A DNA stretch of 44,126 nucleotides from an uncultured Collinsella sp. (GTDB taxonomy: Bacteria > Actinomycetota > Coriobacteriia > Coriobacteriales > Coriobacteriaceae). Shown piece by piece: positions 1 through 7,773 of this stretch (position 1 is the stretch's first letter; every line of letters begins with the position of its first letter). The notes under the pieces are model-generated. The model did no database searches. It was not told the origin of the DNA and saw nothing but the letters and a program-made list of their open reading frames with translations. The position numbers were made by a program, and so were the translations under genes. Location of the stretch: NCBI GenBank assembly GCA_902489775.1, contig CABUBH010000013.1, positions 1 to 44,126 of the forward strand, read 5' to 3'.

Positions 1-41
1 GAGAGCACATTAAGTGCTCTCCGGCTCGTGCGGAACTCGCG
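1..41. repeat. Partial copy of the loop sequence of an intergenic palindrome
   Basis: The first 41 bases closely match about 6559-6598, the inner loop of the long palindrome between def and fmt. Both contain the small hairpin AGAGCAC-ATTAA-GTGCTCT followed by CGGCTCGTGCGGAACT. The window edge probably cuts a related element. Positions 42-155 hold no gene or signal that I recognise. Confidence 0.6.
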
Positions 42-155
42 ATCGACCAAATACCAAAGCCCTCGGAACTTAGGATACATGGTTGGAGTCGTTATGCTGC
101 AAAATTCATTGGCTGGTGACCTTTTCCGTATCGGTTCATCTTCGCCACTGGTTAA

Positions 156-192
156 TAAAAAAGAAGTACCGGTTGGAGGCCGGTACTTCTTT
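156..192 (-). terminator. Rho-independent terminator of metK
   Basis: A perfect 12-bp stem (161-172 with 180-191, loop TTGGAGG) is followed on the minus strand by a run of T (positions 162 down to 157). It lies about 40 bases past the metK stop and is oriented to end metK transcription. Confidence 0.85.
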
Positions 193-230
193 GTGCGTAA
201 TACTGTGTTGCTCAGGTCTGGCTAATCGTC

Positions 231-1511
231 TTACAAACCGCAGGCTGCTTTGAGTTCTTCGACTCGGTCGGTCTTCTCCCAGGTGAAGTCGGCGTCTTCG
301 CGGCCGAAGTGGCCGTAGGCTGCCGTCTTCTCGTAGATCGGGCGACGCAGGTCCAAGTCGCGGATGATGGCGCCCGGGCGCAGGTCGAAGGTCTTCTCTA
401 CGGCTTCAACGATCTTGTCCTCGGCGACCTTAGCGGTACCGAATGTGTCGACCATGATTGAGAGGGGCTTGGACACGCCGATGGCGTAAGCCAGCTCGAC
501 TTCGCAGCGGTCGGCCAGACCGGCGGCGACGACGTTCTTGGCGACCCAGCGCGCGGCATACGCGGCGGAGCGGTCGACCTTGGTGCAGTCCTTGCCGCTA
601 AAGGCACCGCCGCCGTGACGGCCGTAGCCGCCGTAGGTGTCGACGATGATCTTACGGCCGGTGAGGCCCGTGTCGCCCATGGGGCCGCCCACGACAAAGC
701 GACCGGTGGGGTTCACGTAGATGTCGGCGTTGTCCCACGGCATGTTCTCGGCGGCCATGACCGGGGTGATGACGTGCTCGATGAGGTCGGCCTTGATCTT
801 GCCCATGTCCTCGATCTCGGCAGCGTGCTGCGTGGAGATGACGATGGTCGTGACCTCGACGGGCTTGCCTTCCTCGTAGCGCACGGTGACCTGGGTCTTG
901 CCGTCGGGACGCAGATAGGCGAGGGTGCCGTCGTGACGCACGGCGGCCAGGCGCTCGGCTAGGCGACTCGCCAGGTAGTGCGGCATGGGCATGAGGGTCT
1001 TGGTCTCGTTGGAGGCATAACCGAACATCATGCCCTGGTCGCCGGCACCGATCAGGTCGATCGGGTCGGTGGTAGCGCCGGTCTGGGTCTCGAAGGACTC
1101 GTCGACGCCCTGGGCGATATCGGGCGACTGCTCGTGGATGAGGCTCATAACGCCGCAGGTATCGCAGTCAAAACCGAACTTGGCACGGTTGTAGCCAATG
1201 CGGCGGATAACGCCGCGAGCGATTTCCTGCACGTCGACGTAGGCCTGGGTGCGAATCTCGCCGGCGACGATGACGGTGCCGGTGGTCACGAGGGTCTCGC
1301 AGGCGCAGCGGACGTTCTCCACGTTGGCAGGCACGCCGTTGGGGGCGATGTAACCCTGCTCCTGGAGCTCTATTTCTTTGGCGAGGATTGCGTCGAGGAC
1401 GGCGTCGCTGATCTGGTCAGCGATCTTATCGGGATGACCTTCGGTCACCGACTCCGACGTAAATACGAAGGACCCGTGTTGGGGTGGGATGGAACGAAGT
1501 TCTTCTGACAT
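231..1511 (-). CDS. metK: S-adenosylmethionine synthetase (methionine adenosyltransferase)
   Basis: Makes S-adenosylmethionine from methionine and ATP in the cytosol. The 426-residue protein is slightly longer than the usual 385-400. Family signatures are visible: an early VTEGHPDKIADQ ATP/methionine-binding segment, the hexapeptide region GAGDQGMMFGYA, and the phosphate-loop GGGAFSGKD. The ATG at 1511 is preceded by GAAAGGA at good spacing. A leader of about 100 bases contains a TATGAT -10 candidate and a short GC hairpin just before the ribosome site; I see no convincing SAM riboswitch. It is a single-gene unit with its own terminator, divergent from gltX across a long palindrome. Confidence 0.97.
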   Translation of the reverse strand: MSEELRSIPPQHGSFVFTSESVTEGHPDKIADQISDAVLDAILAKEIELQEQGYIAPNGVPANVENVRCACETLVTTGTVIVAGEIRTQAYVDVQEIARGVIRRIGYNRAKFGFDCDTCGVMSLIHEQSPDIAQGVDESFETQTGATTDPIDLIGAGDQGMMFGYASNETKTLMPMPHYLASRLAERLAAVRHDGTLAYLRPDGKTQVTVRYEEGKPVEVTTIVISTQHAAEIEDMGKIKADLIEHVITPVMAAENMPWDNADIYVNPTGRFVVGGPMGDTGLTGRKIIVDTYGGYGRHGGGAFSGKDCTKVDRSAAYAARWVAKNVVAAGLADRCEVELAYAIGVSKPLSIMVDTFGTAKVAEDKIVEAVEKTFDLRPGAIIRDLDLRRPIYEKTAAYGHFGREDADFTWEKTDRVEELKAACGL

Positions 1512-1617
1512 GATTGTCCTTTCAAAAACGTGTCCCGGCGACCGTTACCATTCCGCCGGGCTCTCTATGCAAGGGCTCATCATAGCGCGTAAATCAAACA
1601 TTCACACCCTTTCCGCA

Positions 1618-1712
1618 CCTACTCATTGGGGACAGACTTAAATGACCAGCCTTCCTAAGTGCCGACAGGTTGCCCAATGACTGGTCATTTAAGTCTGTCC
1701 CCAATGAGTAGG
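1618..1712. repeat. Long perfect inverted repeat between metK and gltX
   Basis: Two 32-bp arms (1618-1649 and 1681-1712) are exact reverse complements, separated by a 31-base loop. The arm includes GGGGACAGACTTAAATGACC. It lies between divergent genes, so it is not simply a terminator, and resembles REP/BIME-type or MITE-type intergenic palindromes. The matching GGGGAC/GGGACA cores of the next two palindromes suggest one family. Confidence 0.85.
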
Positions 1713-1747
1713 TAGGTGCCCTTTGTGCGGAGGTTGCTTTGATGCTT

Positions 1748-1753
1748 TATACT
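1748..1753 (+). promoter_or_regulatory. Probable -10 box of the gltX promoter
   Basis: TATACT is a near-consensus -10 hexamer about 40 bases before the gltX ATG. No good TTGACA-like -35 lies at 16-18 bases. A start of transcription near 1760 would exclude the upstream GTG at 1755 as the gltX start codon and supports the ATG at 1794. Confidence 0.5.
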
Positions 1754-1793
1754 GGTGCGGTTAGACATCCATCCTGCAATCGAGGAGATTTCC

Positions 1794-3269
1794 ATGGCAT
1801 CAGACGTTCGCGTCCGCTTTGCACCCTCACCGACGGGCAAGCTGCACATCGGCGGCGCCCGCACCGCTATCTATAACTGGGCTTTCGCCCGCGCAAACGG
1901 CGGCACGTTCATCCTGCGCATCGACGACACCGACCCCACCCGCTCCACCGACGAGAACACGCAGATCATCCTGCGCGCCATGCGTTGGCTGGGCCTGGAT
2001 TGGGACGAGGGTCCCGAGGTGGGTGGCGACTATGGCCCCTACGCGCAGACCGAGCGCCTGGACCTGTACAAGCAGGCCGCCCAGAAGCTCTGGGACGAGG
2101 GCAAGGCCTATCCCTGCTTCTGCACCAAGGAGCAGCTCGACGCCGACCGCAAGGCCGCGCAGGAGCGCAAGGACCCCTTCCAGGGCTATCAGCGCCGCTG
2201 CCGCGATCTTGATCCCGAGGAGGCCCGCCGCCGCATCGAGGCCGGCGAGTCCTACGTCCTGCGCATCAAGGTGCCCGAGGACCGCGGCGACGTCGTCATC
2301 CACGACGCCGTCCACGGCGAGGTGACCTTCGACGCCAAGGAGCTCGATGACTTCGTCATCTTCCGCTCCGACGGCACGCCCACGTATAACTTCGCGACCG
2401 TCGTCGACGACGCCATGATGAAGATCACCCACGTCATCCGCGGCGACGACCACCTTTCCAACACCCCGCGTCAGGTCATGGTCTACGAGGCCCTCGGCGC
2501 GCCCGTGCCCACGTTCGCCCACATCTCCATGATTCTGGGCGCCGACGGCAAGAAGCTCTCCAAGCGCCACGGCGCCACCTCGGTGGAGGAGTACCGCGAC
2601 GCCGGCTACCTGTCCGACGCCTTCGTCAATTACCTGGCGCTGCTCGGCTGGTCGCTCGACGGCGAGACCACGATCATCCCGCGCGATGTCCTGGCCAGCA
2701 AGTTCTCGCTCGACCGCATCTCCAAGAACCCGGCGACTTTCGACCCCAAGAAGCTCGACTGGGTCAATGCCGAGTACATCAACGGCATGTCCGACGCCCA
2801 GTTTGCCGACGAGGTCATGGTCCCCGAGCTGCACGAGGCGGGCCTCATCGAGGGCAATGTCGAGTACGGCGAGGATTGGATCGACGCGCTCGCTGCCATC
2901 GTCAAGCCGCGCACCAAGATGCCGGCCGACGCCGTGACCGTCGCCGCTCCCATCTTTGCCACGGCCGAGACGCTCGAGTATGACGAGAAGTCCGTCAACA
3001 AGGGCCTGGCCAAGGAGGGCATGGGTGCCATTCTGGACGCCGCCAAGGCCGCGCTCGAGGGCGTGGACGAGTGGACGGCCGCCAACATCGACGCCGCGCT
3101 TGAGCCGCTGCCCGAGCAGATGGACCTTAAGAAGCGCGTGGTGTTCCAGGCCGTGCGCGTCGCCGTCTGCGGCAACATGGTGAGCCCTCCGCTGGGCGAG
3201 ACCATGGCGCTCGTCGGCCGCGACGACTGCCTGGCGCGCATCGATCGCGCCCGCACGATGGCGCTGTAG
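1794..3269 (+). CDS. gltX: Glutamyl-tRNA synthetase
   Basis: Charges tRNA-Glu (and possibly tRNA-Gln) with glutamate; class I synthetase of the cytosol. The 491-residue protein has the class I signature FAPSPTGKLHIGGARTA near its start (HIGH-like HIGG) and the KMSKS-like loop KKLSKRHGA near residue 260. The start was set at 1794 because GAGGAG lies seven bases upstream and a -10 box lies just before it; a longer frame from a GTG at 1755 adds residues unlike the family. Codons are almost all C/G-ending, as expected of a well-expressed gene here. Confidence 0.97.
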   Translation: MASDVRVRFAPSPTGKLHIGGARTAIYNWAFARANGGTFILRIDDTDPTRSTDENTQIILRAMRWLGLDWDEGPEVGGDYGPYAQTERLDLYKQAAQKLWDEGKAYPCFCTKEQLDADRKAAQERKDPFQGYQRRCRDLDPEEARRRIEAGESYVLRIKVPEDRGDVVIHDAVHGEVTFDAKELDDFVIFRSDGTPTYNFATVVDDAMMKITHVIRGDDHLSNTPRQVMVYEALGAPVPTFAHISMILGADGKKLSKRHGATSVEEYRDAGYLSDAFVNYLALLGWSLDGETTIIPRDVLASKFSLDRISKNPATFDPKKLDWVNAEYINGMSDAQFADEVMVPELHEAGLIEGNVEYGEDWIDALAAIVKPRTKMPADAVTVAAPIFATAETLEYDEKSVNKGLAKEGMGAILDAAKAALEGVDEWTAANIDAALEPLPEQMDLKKRVVFQAVRVAVCGNMVSPPLGETMALVGRDDCLARIDRARTMAL

Positions 3270-3293
3270 CAGCTGCGCAAACGTTTGTATCCG

Positions 3294-3325
3294 AGCCCCG
3301 TTCACCCTGAGCGGGGTTCTTGTTT
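3294..3325 (+). terminator. Terminator after gltX
   Basis: The stem AGCCCCG/CGGGGTT (3294-3300 with 3312-3318) with loop TTCACCCTGAG is followed by TCTTGTTTC. It lies 25 bases after the gltX stop. Confidence 0.7.
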
Positions 3326-3345
3326 CTATACCGAGCGAGTGGGTT

Positions 3346-3451
3346 GGTGGGACAAAATAATCAGTAGTGTTTGTCCCATGTTCGAGCGATGTAACGAGCT
3401 CGACACTCGTATCGGCCATGGGACAAACACTACTGATTATTTTGTCCCACC
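3346..3451. repeat. Long perfect inverted repeat between gltX and priA
   Basis: Two 35-bp arms (3346-3380 and 3417-3451) are exact reverse complements around a 36-base loop. Each arm is itself a smaller inverted repeat (GGGACAAA ... TTTGTCCC), so the element can fold as one long hairpin or as two small hairpins, as in BIME-type elements. It ends 26 bases before the priA start codon, so it would be transcribed in the priA leader. Confidence 0.85.
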
Positions 3452-3477
3452 CCTTCCAGGCTCGTTTGAGGTGGTGT

Positions 3478-5934
3478 ATGGCTCAACAACTTTCGCTGTT
3501 TGGTTTGCCGGAACCGGAGAAGACTCCTGCGGAGCCGGCTCGCGCGGCCGAGCAGGTCAAGCTCGAGCCTGCGCCTGAGCCCATCGTCGCCTACGCAAGC
3601 GTGGTCCTCGACATCCCCACGCGCGCTTTATCTGAGCCATTTGCCTACGGCATCCCACAGTCCCTTGCCAATGAAGAAGCCCAGGTCGGCTCCACGGTCC
3701 TGGTCCATTTTGGCAATCGCGCGGCCGCAGGCTATATCGTCGATATTGCGTCTGAGCTGGGCGAGCTGCAAGGCAACAACGCCCTCGACCCCTCGCGCAT
3801 CAAGCCCATCGAGGCCATCCTCAGCAAACCGCTCTTTACCGCCGAGGCTGCCCGTATCGCACGCTGGATGAGCCGCGAGTACGTCGCAACGCTTTCTGAG
3901 TGCCTGCGCCTGTTCTTGCCCCCGGGCGGCAGCCCGCGTGTGGTCAAGGGCGACGACGGCGTATGGACGGTTGAACGTCCCGCCGTCAAGCCTATCCAAA
4001 ACCGTTGGGTCATGCTCACGCCCGAGGGCTTTGACTATACGCCGCCCAAGACCGCCGTTCGCCAGCGACAGCTCATTGAGGCGCTCCAGTGCGGACCGGT
4101 CACGACGCGCGACCTCAACCTGCTCTACAACAGTATGTCGGCGACCATCAAGGCACTCGAAAAACGCGGCGTCGTGGTGGTGGAGGAGCGCCGCGCCTGG
4201 CGTGGCTGTAGCGAGCAGACCACGCTGTCCTCGGCAAGTGGCAAGGCGCCGGTCGCGCTCACGAACGGCCAGCAGCAGGCGCTTGCGCAGATTGAGCGCG
4301 CCCGTCTGGACGCTCATGGCGACGTGGTGCTGGTCGACGGCGTCACCGGCTCCGGCAAAACCGAGGTTTACCTTTCCGCCATCGAGCGCGTGCTCGCAGC
4401 CGGCCGCTCGGCCTGCGTGCTCGTGCCCGAGATCTCGCTGACGGCGCAGACCGTCGGCCGCTTCCGCTCGCGCTTTGGCGAAACGGTCGCGGTTTTCCAC
4501 TCGCGTCTCTCGGCCGGTGAGCGCCTGGACCAGTGGGATATGGTCGCCAGCGGTGCCGCTCGCGTGGTCGTCGGCGCCCGTTCGGCGCTCTTTTGCCCGC
4601 TCAGCGATCTGGGCCTCATCATTATCGACGAGGAGCACGAGACGAGCTACAAGCAGGGCTCCAGCCCTCGTTACCACGCACGTGAGGTGGCGGCCGAGAT
4701 GGCGCGCCGCTATCGCTGCCCGCTCGTGCTGGGTTCCGCCACGCCTTCTGCCGAGGCGCTCGACCGCTGCCGCCGCGGCACGTACAACGGCGCCACTTGG
4801 ACGCGCGTGGAGATGCCTGAGCGCCCCGGACATGCGGTCTTGCCTACAGTTCGCATCGCTGACCTGCGACGCGAGTTTTCGCACGGCAGCCGCTCCATGT
4901 TCTCAAAGCCGCTGATGGAAGGCTTGGAACGTGTTGTCGAGCGCCGCGAGAAAGCCGTGCTGCTGCATAACCGCCGCGGCTTTGCGCCATTCCTGATGTG
5001 CCGCGAGTGCGGCTGCGTCCCTACCTGCAACCATTGCTCCACCGCGCTCACGTACCATGAACGCACGCACACGCTGCAGTGTCACACCTGCGGATCGTCT
5101 TGGCGCGTGCAGCCCTATCCGTCGCCCACGAGCCGCTGTCCCAAATGCGGCAGCCGCTACCTGGCAAAAATGGGCCTGGGTACGCAGCAGATCGAGGACG
5201 CACTGCACCAGATGCTGCCCGAGAACGTCGCCATCATTCGCATGGATGCCGATTCCACGCGCGGTAAGGACGCTCATAAAAAGCTGCTCGAGCAGTTCGA
5301 TGCCGCCGATTGCGCCGTGCTGCTTGGCACCCAGATGATCGCAAAGGGTCTCGACTTTCCCGAGGTCACGCTCGTGGGCGTCGTCAATGCCGACTTTGCC
5401 CTCAAGCTGCCCGATTTTAGAGCGGGGGAGCGCGCTTACGATCTGCTGGAACAGGTTGCGGGCCGCGCCGGTCGCGGCGATCGCCCCGGCGAGGTCATCA
5501 TCCAGACCTATCTACCCGAGGACCCCGTCATTCGAGCCGTCGCCGAGCACGACCGCTCAATCTTTACCGACTACGACCTGGACCAGCGCCGCGACGCCCT
5601 GTATCCGCCGTTTGTGCGTCTGGTCAACATCTTGGTGTGGTCGGCGAATCCGGACGATGCGCAGGACTACATCGGGCGCATCGCGAAGCTCCTCAAGCGC
5701 CGCTGGCATGCCGCCGCGCCCGACTTTTTGCGGGCGGGGAGTGCCGTGCCGCAGGTGCTGGGCCCGGCTTCGTGTGTAATCGAGAGAGCCAAGGACCGTT
5801 ACCGCTTCCATCTGCTTGTAAAGTCGCCGGTAGGGTACCATGTCTCTGATGATATCGACGCCTGCCTCAAAGAGGTGGGCTCCGTGCGCGGCGTGAGCGT
5901 GAGCGTTGACGTCGACGCCTATGATTTGATGTAA
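3478..5934 (+). CDS. priA: Primosomal replication restart helicase PriA
   Basis: A 3'-to-5' superfamily 2 helicase that reloads the replisome at stalled forks. The 818-residue protein has Walker A GVTGSGKTEVY, Walker B IIIDEEH and the eight-cysteine zinc module (CREC, CNHC, CHTC, CPKC) in the second half. The ATG at 3478 follows a GAGGTGG site; the frame also runs upstream through the palindrome, but that part is not protein-like. The protein is longer than most PriA because of a roughly 45-residue acidic, Pro/Glu/Ala-rich N-terminal extension that begins MAQQLSLFG. QLSLF at residues 4-8 matches the consensus beta-clamp-binding pentapeptide. The def gene follows 18 bases later, probably co-transcribed. 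Confidence 0.95.
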   Translation: MAQQLSLFGLPEPEKTPAEPARAAEQVKLEPAPEPIVAYASVVLDIPTRALSEPFAYGIPQSLANEEAQVGSTVLVHFGNRAAAGYIVDIASELGELQGNNALDPSRIKPIEAILSKPLFTAEAARIARWMSREYVATLSECLRLFLPPGGSPRVVKGDDGVWTVERPAVKPIQNRWVMLTPEGFDYTPPKTAVRQRQLIEALQCGPVTTRDLNLLYNSMSATIKALEKRGVVVVEERRAWRGCSEQTTLSSASGKAPVALTNGQQQALAQIERARLDAHGDVVLVDGVTGSGKTEVYLSAIERVLAAGRSACVLVPEISLTAQTVGRFRSRFGETVAVFHSRLSAGERLDQWDMVASGAARVVVGARSALFCPLSDLGLIIIDEEHETSYKQGSSPRYHAREVAAEMARRYRCPLVLGSATPSAEALDRCRRGTYNGATWTRVEMPERPGHAVLPTVRIADLRREFSHGSRSMFSKPLMEGLERVVERREKAVLLHNRRGFAPFLMCRECGCVPTCNHCSTALTYHERTHTLQCHTCGSSWRVQPYPSPTSRCPKCGSRYLAKMGLGTQQIEDALHQMLPENVAIIRMDADSTRGKDAHKKLLEQFDAADCAVLLGTQMIAKGLDFPEVTLVGVVNADFALKLPDFRAGERAYDLLEQVAGRAGRGDRPGEVIIQTYLPEDPVIRAVAEHDRSIFTDYDLDQRRDALYPPFVRLVNILVWSANPDDAQDYIGRIAKLLKRRWHAAAPDFLRAGSAVPQVLGPASCVIERAKDRYRFHLLVKSPVGYHVSDDIDACLKEVGSVRGVSVSVDVDAYDLM

Positions 5935-5952
5935 CAACCCGAAAGGATGGCC

Positions 5953-6489
5953 ATGGAAGCCAACGGAATCGTACTGTCGCCCGACCCTCGCCTGCGCCAG
6001 GAGTGCGCCGTCATCGAAGAGATCACCCCGGCGATCGAGGCACTTGCCGAGAAGATGAAGAAGATGATGTTCGAGAACGGCGGTTGCGGTCTTGCCGCCC
6101 CGCAGATCGGCGAGCTTATCCAGCTCGTTACCATCGACTGCGACTACAGCGACAAGAACGACTACGACCCGTACATGCTCATTAATCCTGTCATTGTTGA
6201 GCAGAGCGACCATCTGGTGCCGTTTAGCGAGGGCTGTCTGTCCATTCCCGGCATTAGCTGCGAGATCGAGCGTCCCGATCACGTTGTCGTTGAAGCGTAC
6301 GACCTGGATGCTAACCTGATTCGCTATGAGGCCACGGGCGACCTGTTCTGCGTGTGCCTGCAGCATGAGATCGATCACCTGCACGGCAACACCATGTTCG
6401 AGCGACTGAAGCCGATGCAGAGGCTCAAGGCAGTCAAGGAGTACCAGGACGCCCTGGCCCGCGGCGCTCGACCGGGCGAGACGGAGTAG
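5953..6489 (+). CDS. def: Peptide deformylase
   Basis: Removes the formyl group from N-terminal formyl-methionine of new proteins; a metalloenzyme. All three motifs are present: GCGLAAPQ (motif 1), EGCLS with the metal-binding Cys (motif 2) and HEIDH with the two metal-binding His and catalytic Glu (motif 3). The start was set at the ATG at 5953 (178 residues) because GAAAGG at 5941-5946 is correctly spaced for it and abuts the alternative ATG at 5947. It lies just after priA and is followed by fmt, its functional opposite, after a palindrome and a terminator. Confidence 0.95.
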   Translation: MEANGIVLSPDPRLRQECAVIEEITPAIEALAEKMKKMMFENGGCGLAAPQIGELIQLVTIDCDYSDKNDYDPYMLINPVIVEQSDHLVPFSEGCLSIPGISCEIERPDHVVVEAYDLDANLIRYEATGDLFCVCLQHEIDHLHGNTMFERLKPMQRLKAVKEYQDALARGARPGETE

Positions 6490-6497
6490 GTCCCACC

Positions 6498-6635
6498 GTC
6501 CCCTTCCGCCGCAGGGCTTAGGTTATTGCTCCATGCTCAAACAGTCCTGCTCGCACGAAGAGCACATTAAGTGCTCTTCGGCTCGTGCGGAACTGCGCGT
6601 GGAGCAATAACCTAAGCCCTGCGGCGGAAGGGGAC
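6498..6635. repeat. Long perfect inverted repeat between def and fmt
   Basis: Two 36-bp arms (6498-6533 and 6600-6635) are exact reverse complements. The 66-base loop holds a nested hairpin (CGAAGAGCAC-ATTAA-GTGCTCTTCG) flanked by CGCAC/GTGCG. Most of the loop is nearly identical to the first 41 bases of the window, so the loop is conserved between copies. The outer arm starts GTCCCCTTCCGCC. Confidence 0.85.
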
Positions 6636-6709
6636 TTCGTTTTCGTGCTCCTCTTCGCCCGGGTGCCGTCGGGCCAGGGATGGGCGTCTTCGCTGATAGG
6701 TGCTTTGCT

Positions 6710-6742
6710 GAAAGAGCTGCTTTTATTGCGGCTCTTTCTTTG
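6710..6742 (+). terminator. Probable terminator between def and fmt
   Basis: GAAAGAGCTGC (6710-6720) pairs with GCGGCTCTTTC (6728-6738) with one G-U pair, loop TTTTATT, followed by a T-rich stretch. It ends the priA-def unit and cuts through a small hydrophobic reading frame there, which argues against that frame being a gene. Confidence 0.65.
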
Positions 6743-6852
6743 GTTTTGGGTATATTTGTTTTTGTTGGACTGTTCTGGTGGCTGGGTGCGCTTGCGACCT
6801 GGAACGCTTCTTTTGTAGCCGTCTTGGCTTTGGTTGAGAGGAGACGATCATT

Positions 6853-7773
6853 ATGCGTATTGTGTTTATGGGTACGCCCGATTTTGCTGTGCCTTCGCTG
6901 ACTTCGCTTGTTGAGGCTGGTAATGAGATTGCGCTTGTTGTTACTCGTCCCGATGCTGTTCGTGGGCGTGGTAAGAAGCTGGAGCCGTCCCCTGTTAAGG
7001 CTAAGGCACTTGAGCTTGGGTTGACGGTTATTGAGGCTAATCGTATGACGGCCGAGGTTGTTGAGGCGCTCCAAGCTGCGCAAGCCGATATTTTCTGTGT
7101 GGCTGCCTATGGTTGCATTTTGCCGGATGACGTGCTGCATATGGCGCCGCTTGGTATTGTGAATGTTCATGCGTCCTTGCTGCCTCGTTGGCGTGGGGCT
7201 GCTCCTATTCAGCGTGCGATTCTCGCTGGTGATGAGGTTGCTGGCGTTTCTATCATGCGCATCGGGCACGGCGTGGATACTGGGGCTTATTGTGCTCAGG
7301 CTTCCACGTCGGTTGCCGGTAAGCATGCTGAGGCGCTGACCATGGAGCTTGGTGAGCTTGGCGGTAAACTGCTTGCCGATACGCTTCCTTCTCTTGCCGA
7401 TGGCACCGCCGTGTGGACTGAACAGGATGAGGCGCTCGTTACCCATGCTGCCAAGATTTCTAAGCAGGAGATGCGTCTGGATCCGCACATGGCGGCGCTT
7501 GATTGCGTGCGTCATGTGCTGGCCTCGTCCGATACCGCGCCTGCTCGTTGCGTGATTGCCGGCAAGACTGTTCGTGTGCTCGATGCTGCGCCGGCTGATG
7601 TGTCGCTCGGCGAGGGTCAGGTTTTTGTTCAGGCCAAACGTGTTTATCTGGGCCTTTCTGATGCCTCGGTTGAACTGCTCGAGGTTAAGCCTGATGGCAA
7701 GCGTGCCATGTCTGCTTCTGCCTGGGCCGCCGGCCTGCAGGGTGCCGATCTTTCGTGGGGTGTTTTGTCATGA
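6853..7773 (+). CDS. fmt: Methionyl-tRNA formyltransferase
   Basis: Formylates the methionine on initiator tRNA using 10-formyl-tetrahydrofolate. The 306-residue protein has the expected length, the N-terminal MRIVFMGTPDFAVPSL and the SLLPRWRGAAPIQRAI signature containing the catalytic region. GAGAGGAG lies nine bases before the ATG. The last bases overlap rsmB as ATGA, so the two are translationally coupled. Codons in the first 150 residues are conspicuously T-ending (GTT, GCT, CGT, CTT), unlike the C-ending codons of gltX and def nearby. Confidence 0.96.
   Translation: MRIVFMGTPDFAVPSLTSLVEAGNEIALVVTRPDAVRGRGKKLEPSPVKAKALELGLTVIEANRMTAEVVEALQAAQADIFCVAAYGCILPDDVLHMAPLGIVNVHASLLPRWRGAAPIQRAILAGDEVAGVSIMRIGHGVDTGAYCAQASTSVAGKHAEALTMELGELGGKLLADTLPSLADGTAVWTEQDEALVTHAAKISKQEMRLDPHMAALDCVRHVLASSDTAPARCVIAGKTVRVLDAAPADVSLGEGQVFVQAKRVYLGLSDASVELLEVKPDGKRAMSASAWAAGLQGADLSWGVLS

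Noticed and set aside
28..225. 65-codon frame at the left edge
   Set aside because: It crosses the partial repeat and the metK terminator and has no ribosome site or domain.
1535..1561. SAM riboswitch before metK
   Set aside because: Only a short GC hairpin is present; the roughly 100-base leader lacks the multi-stem layout of known SAM riboswitches.
1827..3419. 530-codon minus-strand open frame opposite gltX
   Set aside because: Exact antisense shadow of a clear gltX; composition is Val/Gly/Leu/Asp repeats from reversed GC-rich codons, with no domain.
6680..6901. 73-codon frame with hydrophobic segments before fmt
   Set aside because: It spans an intrinsic terminator, lacks a good ribosome site and runs into fmt in another frame; hydrophobicity follows from T-rich sequence.
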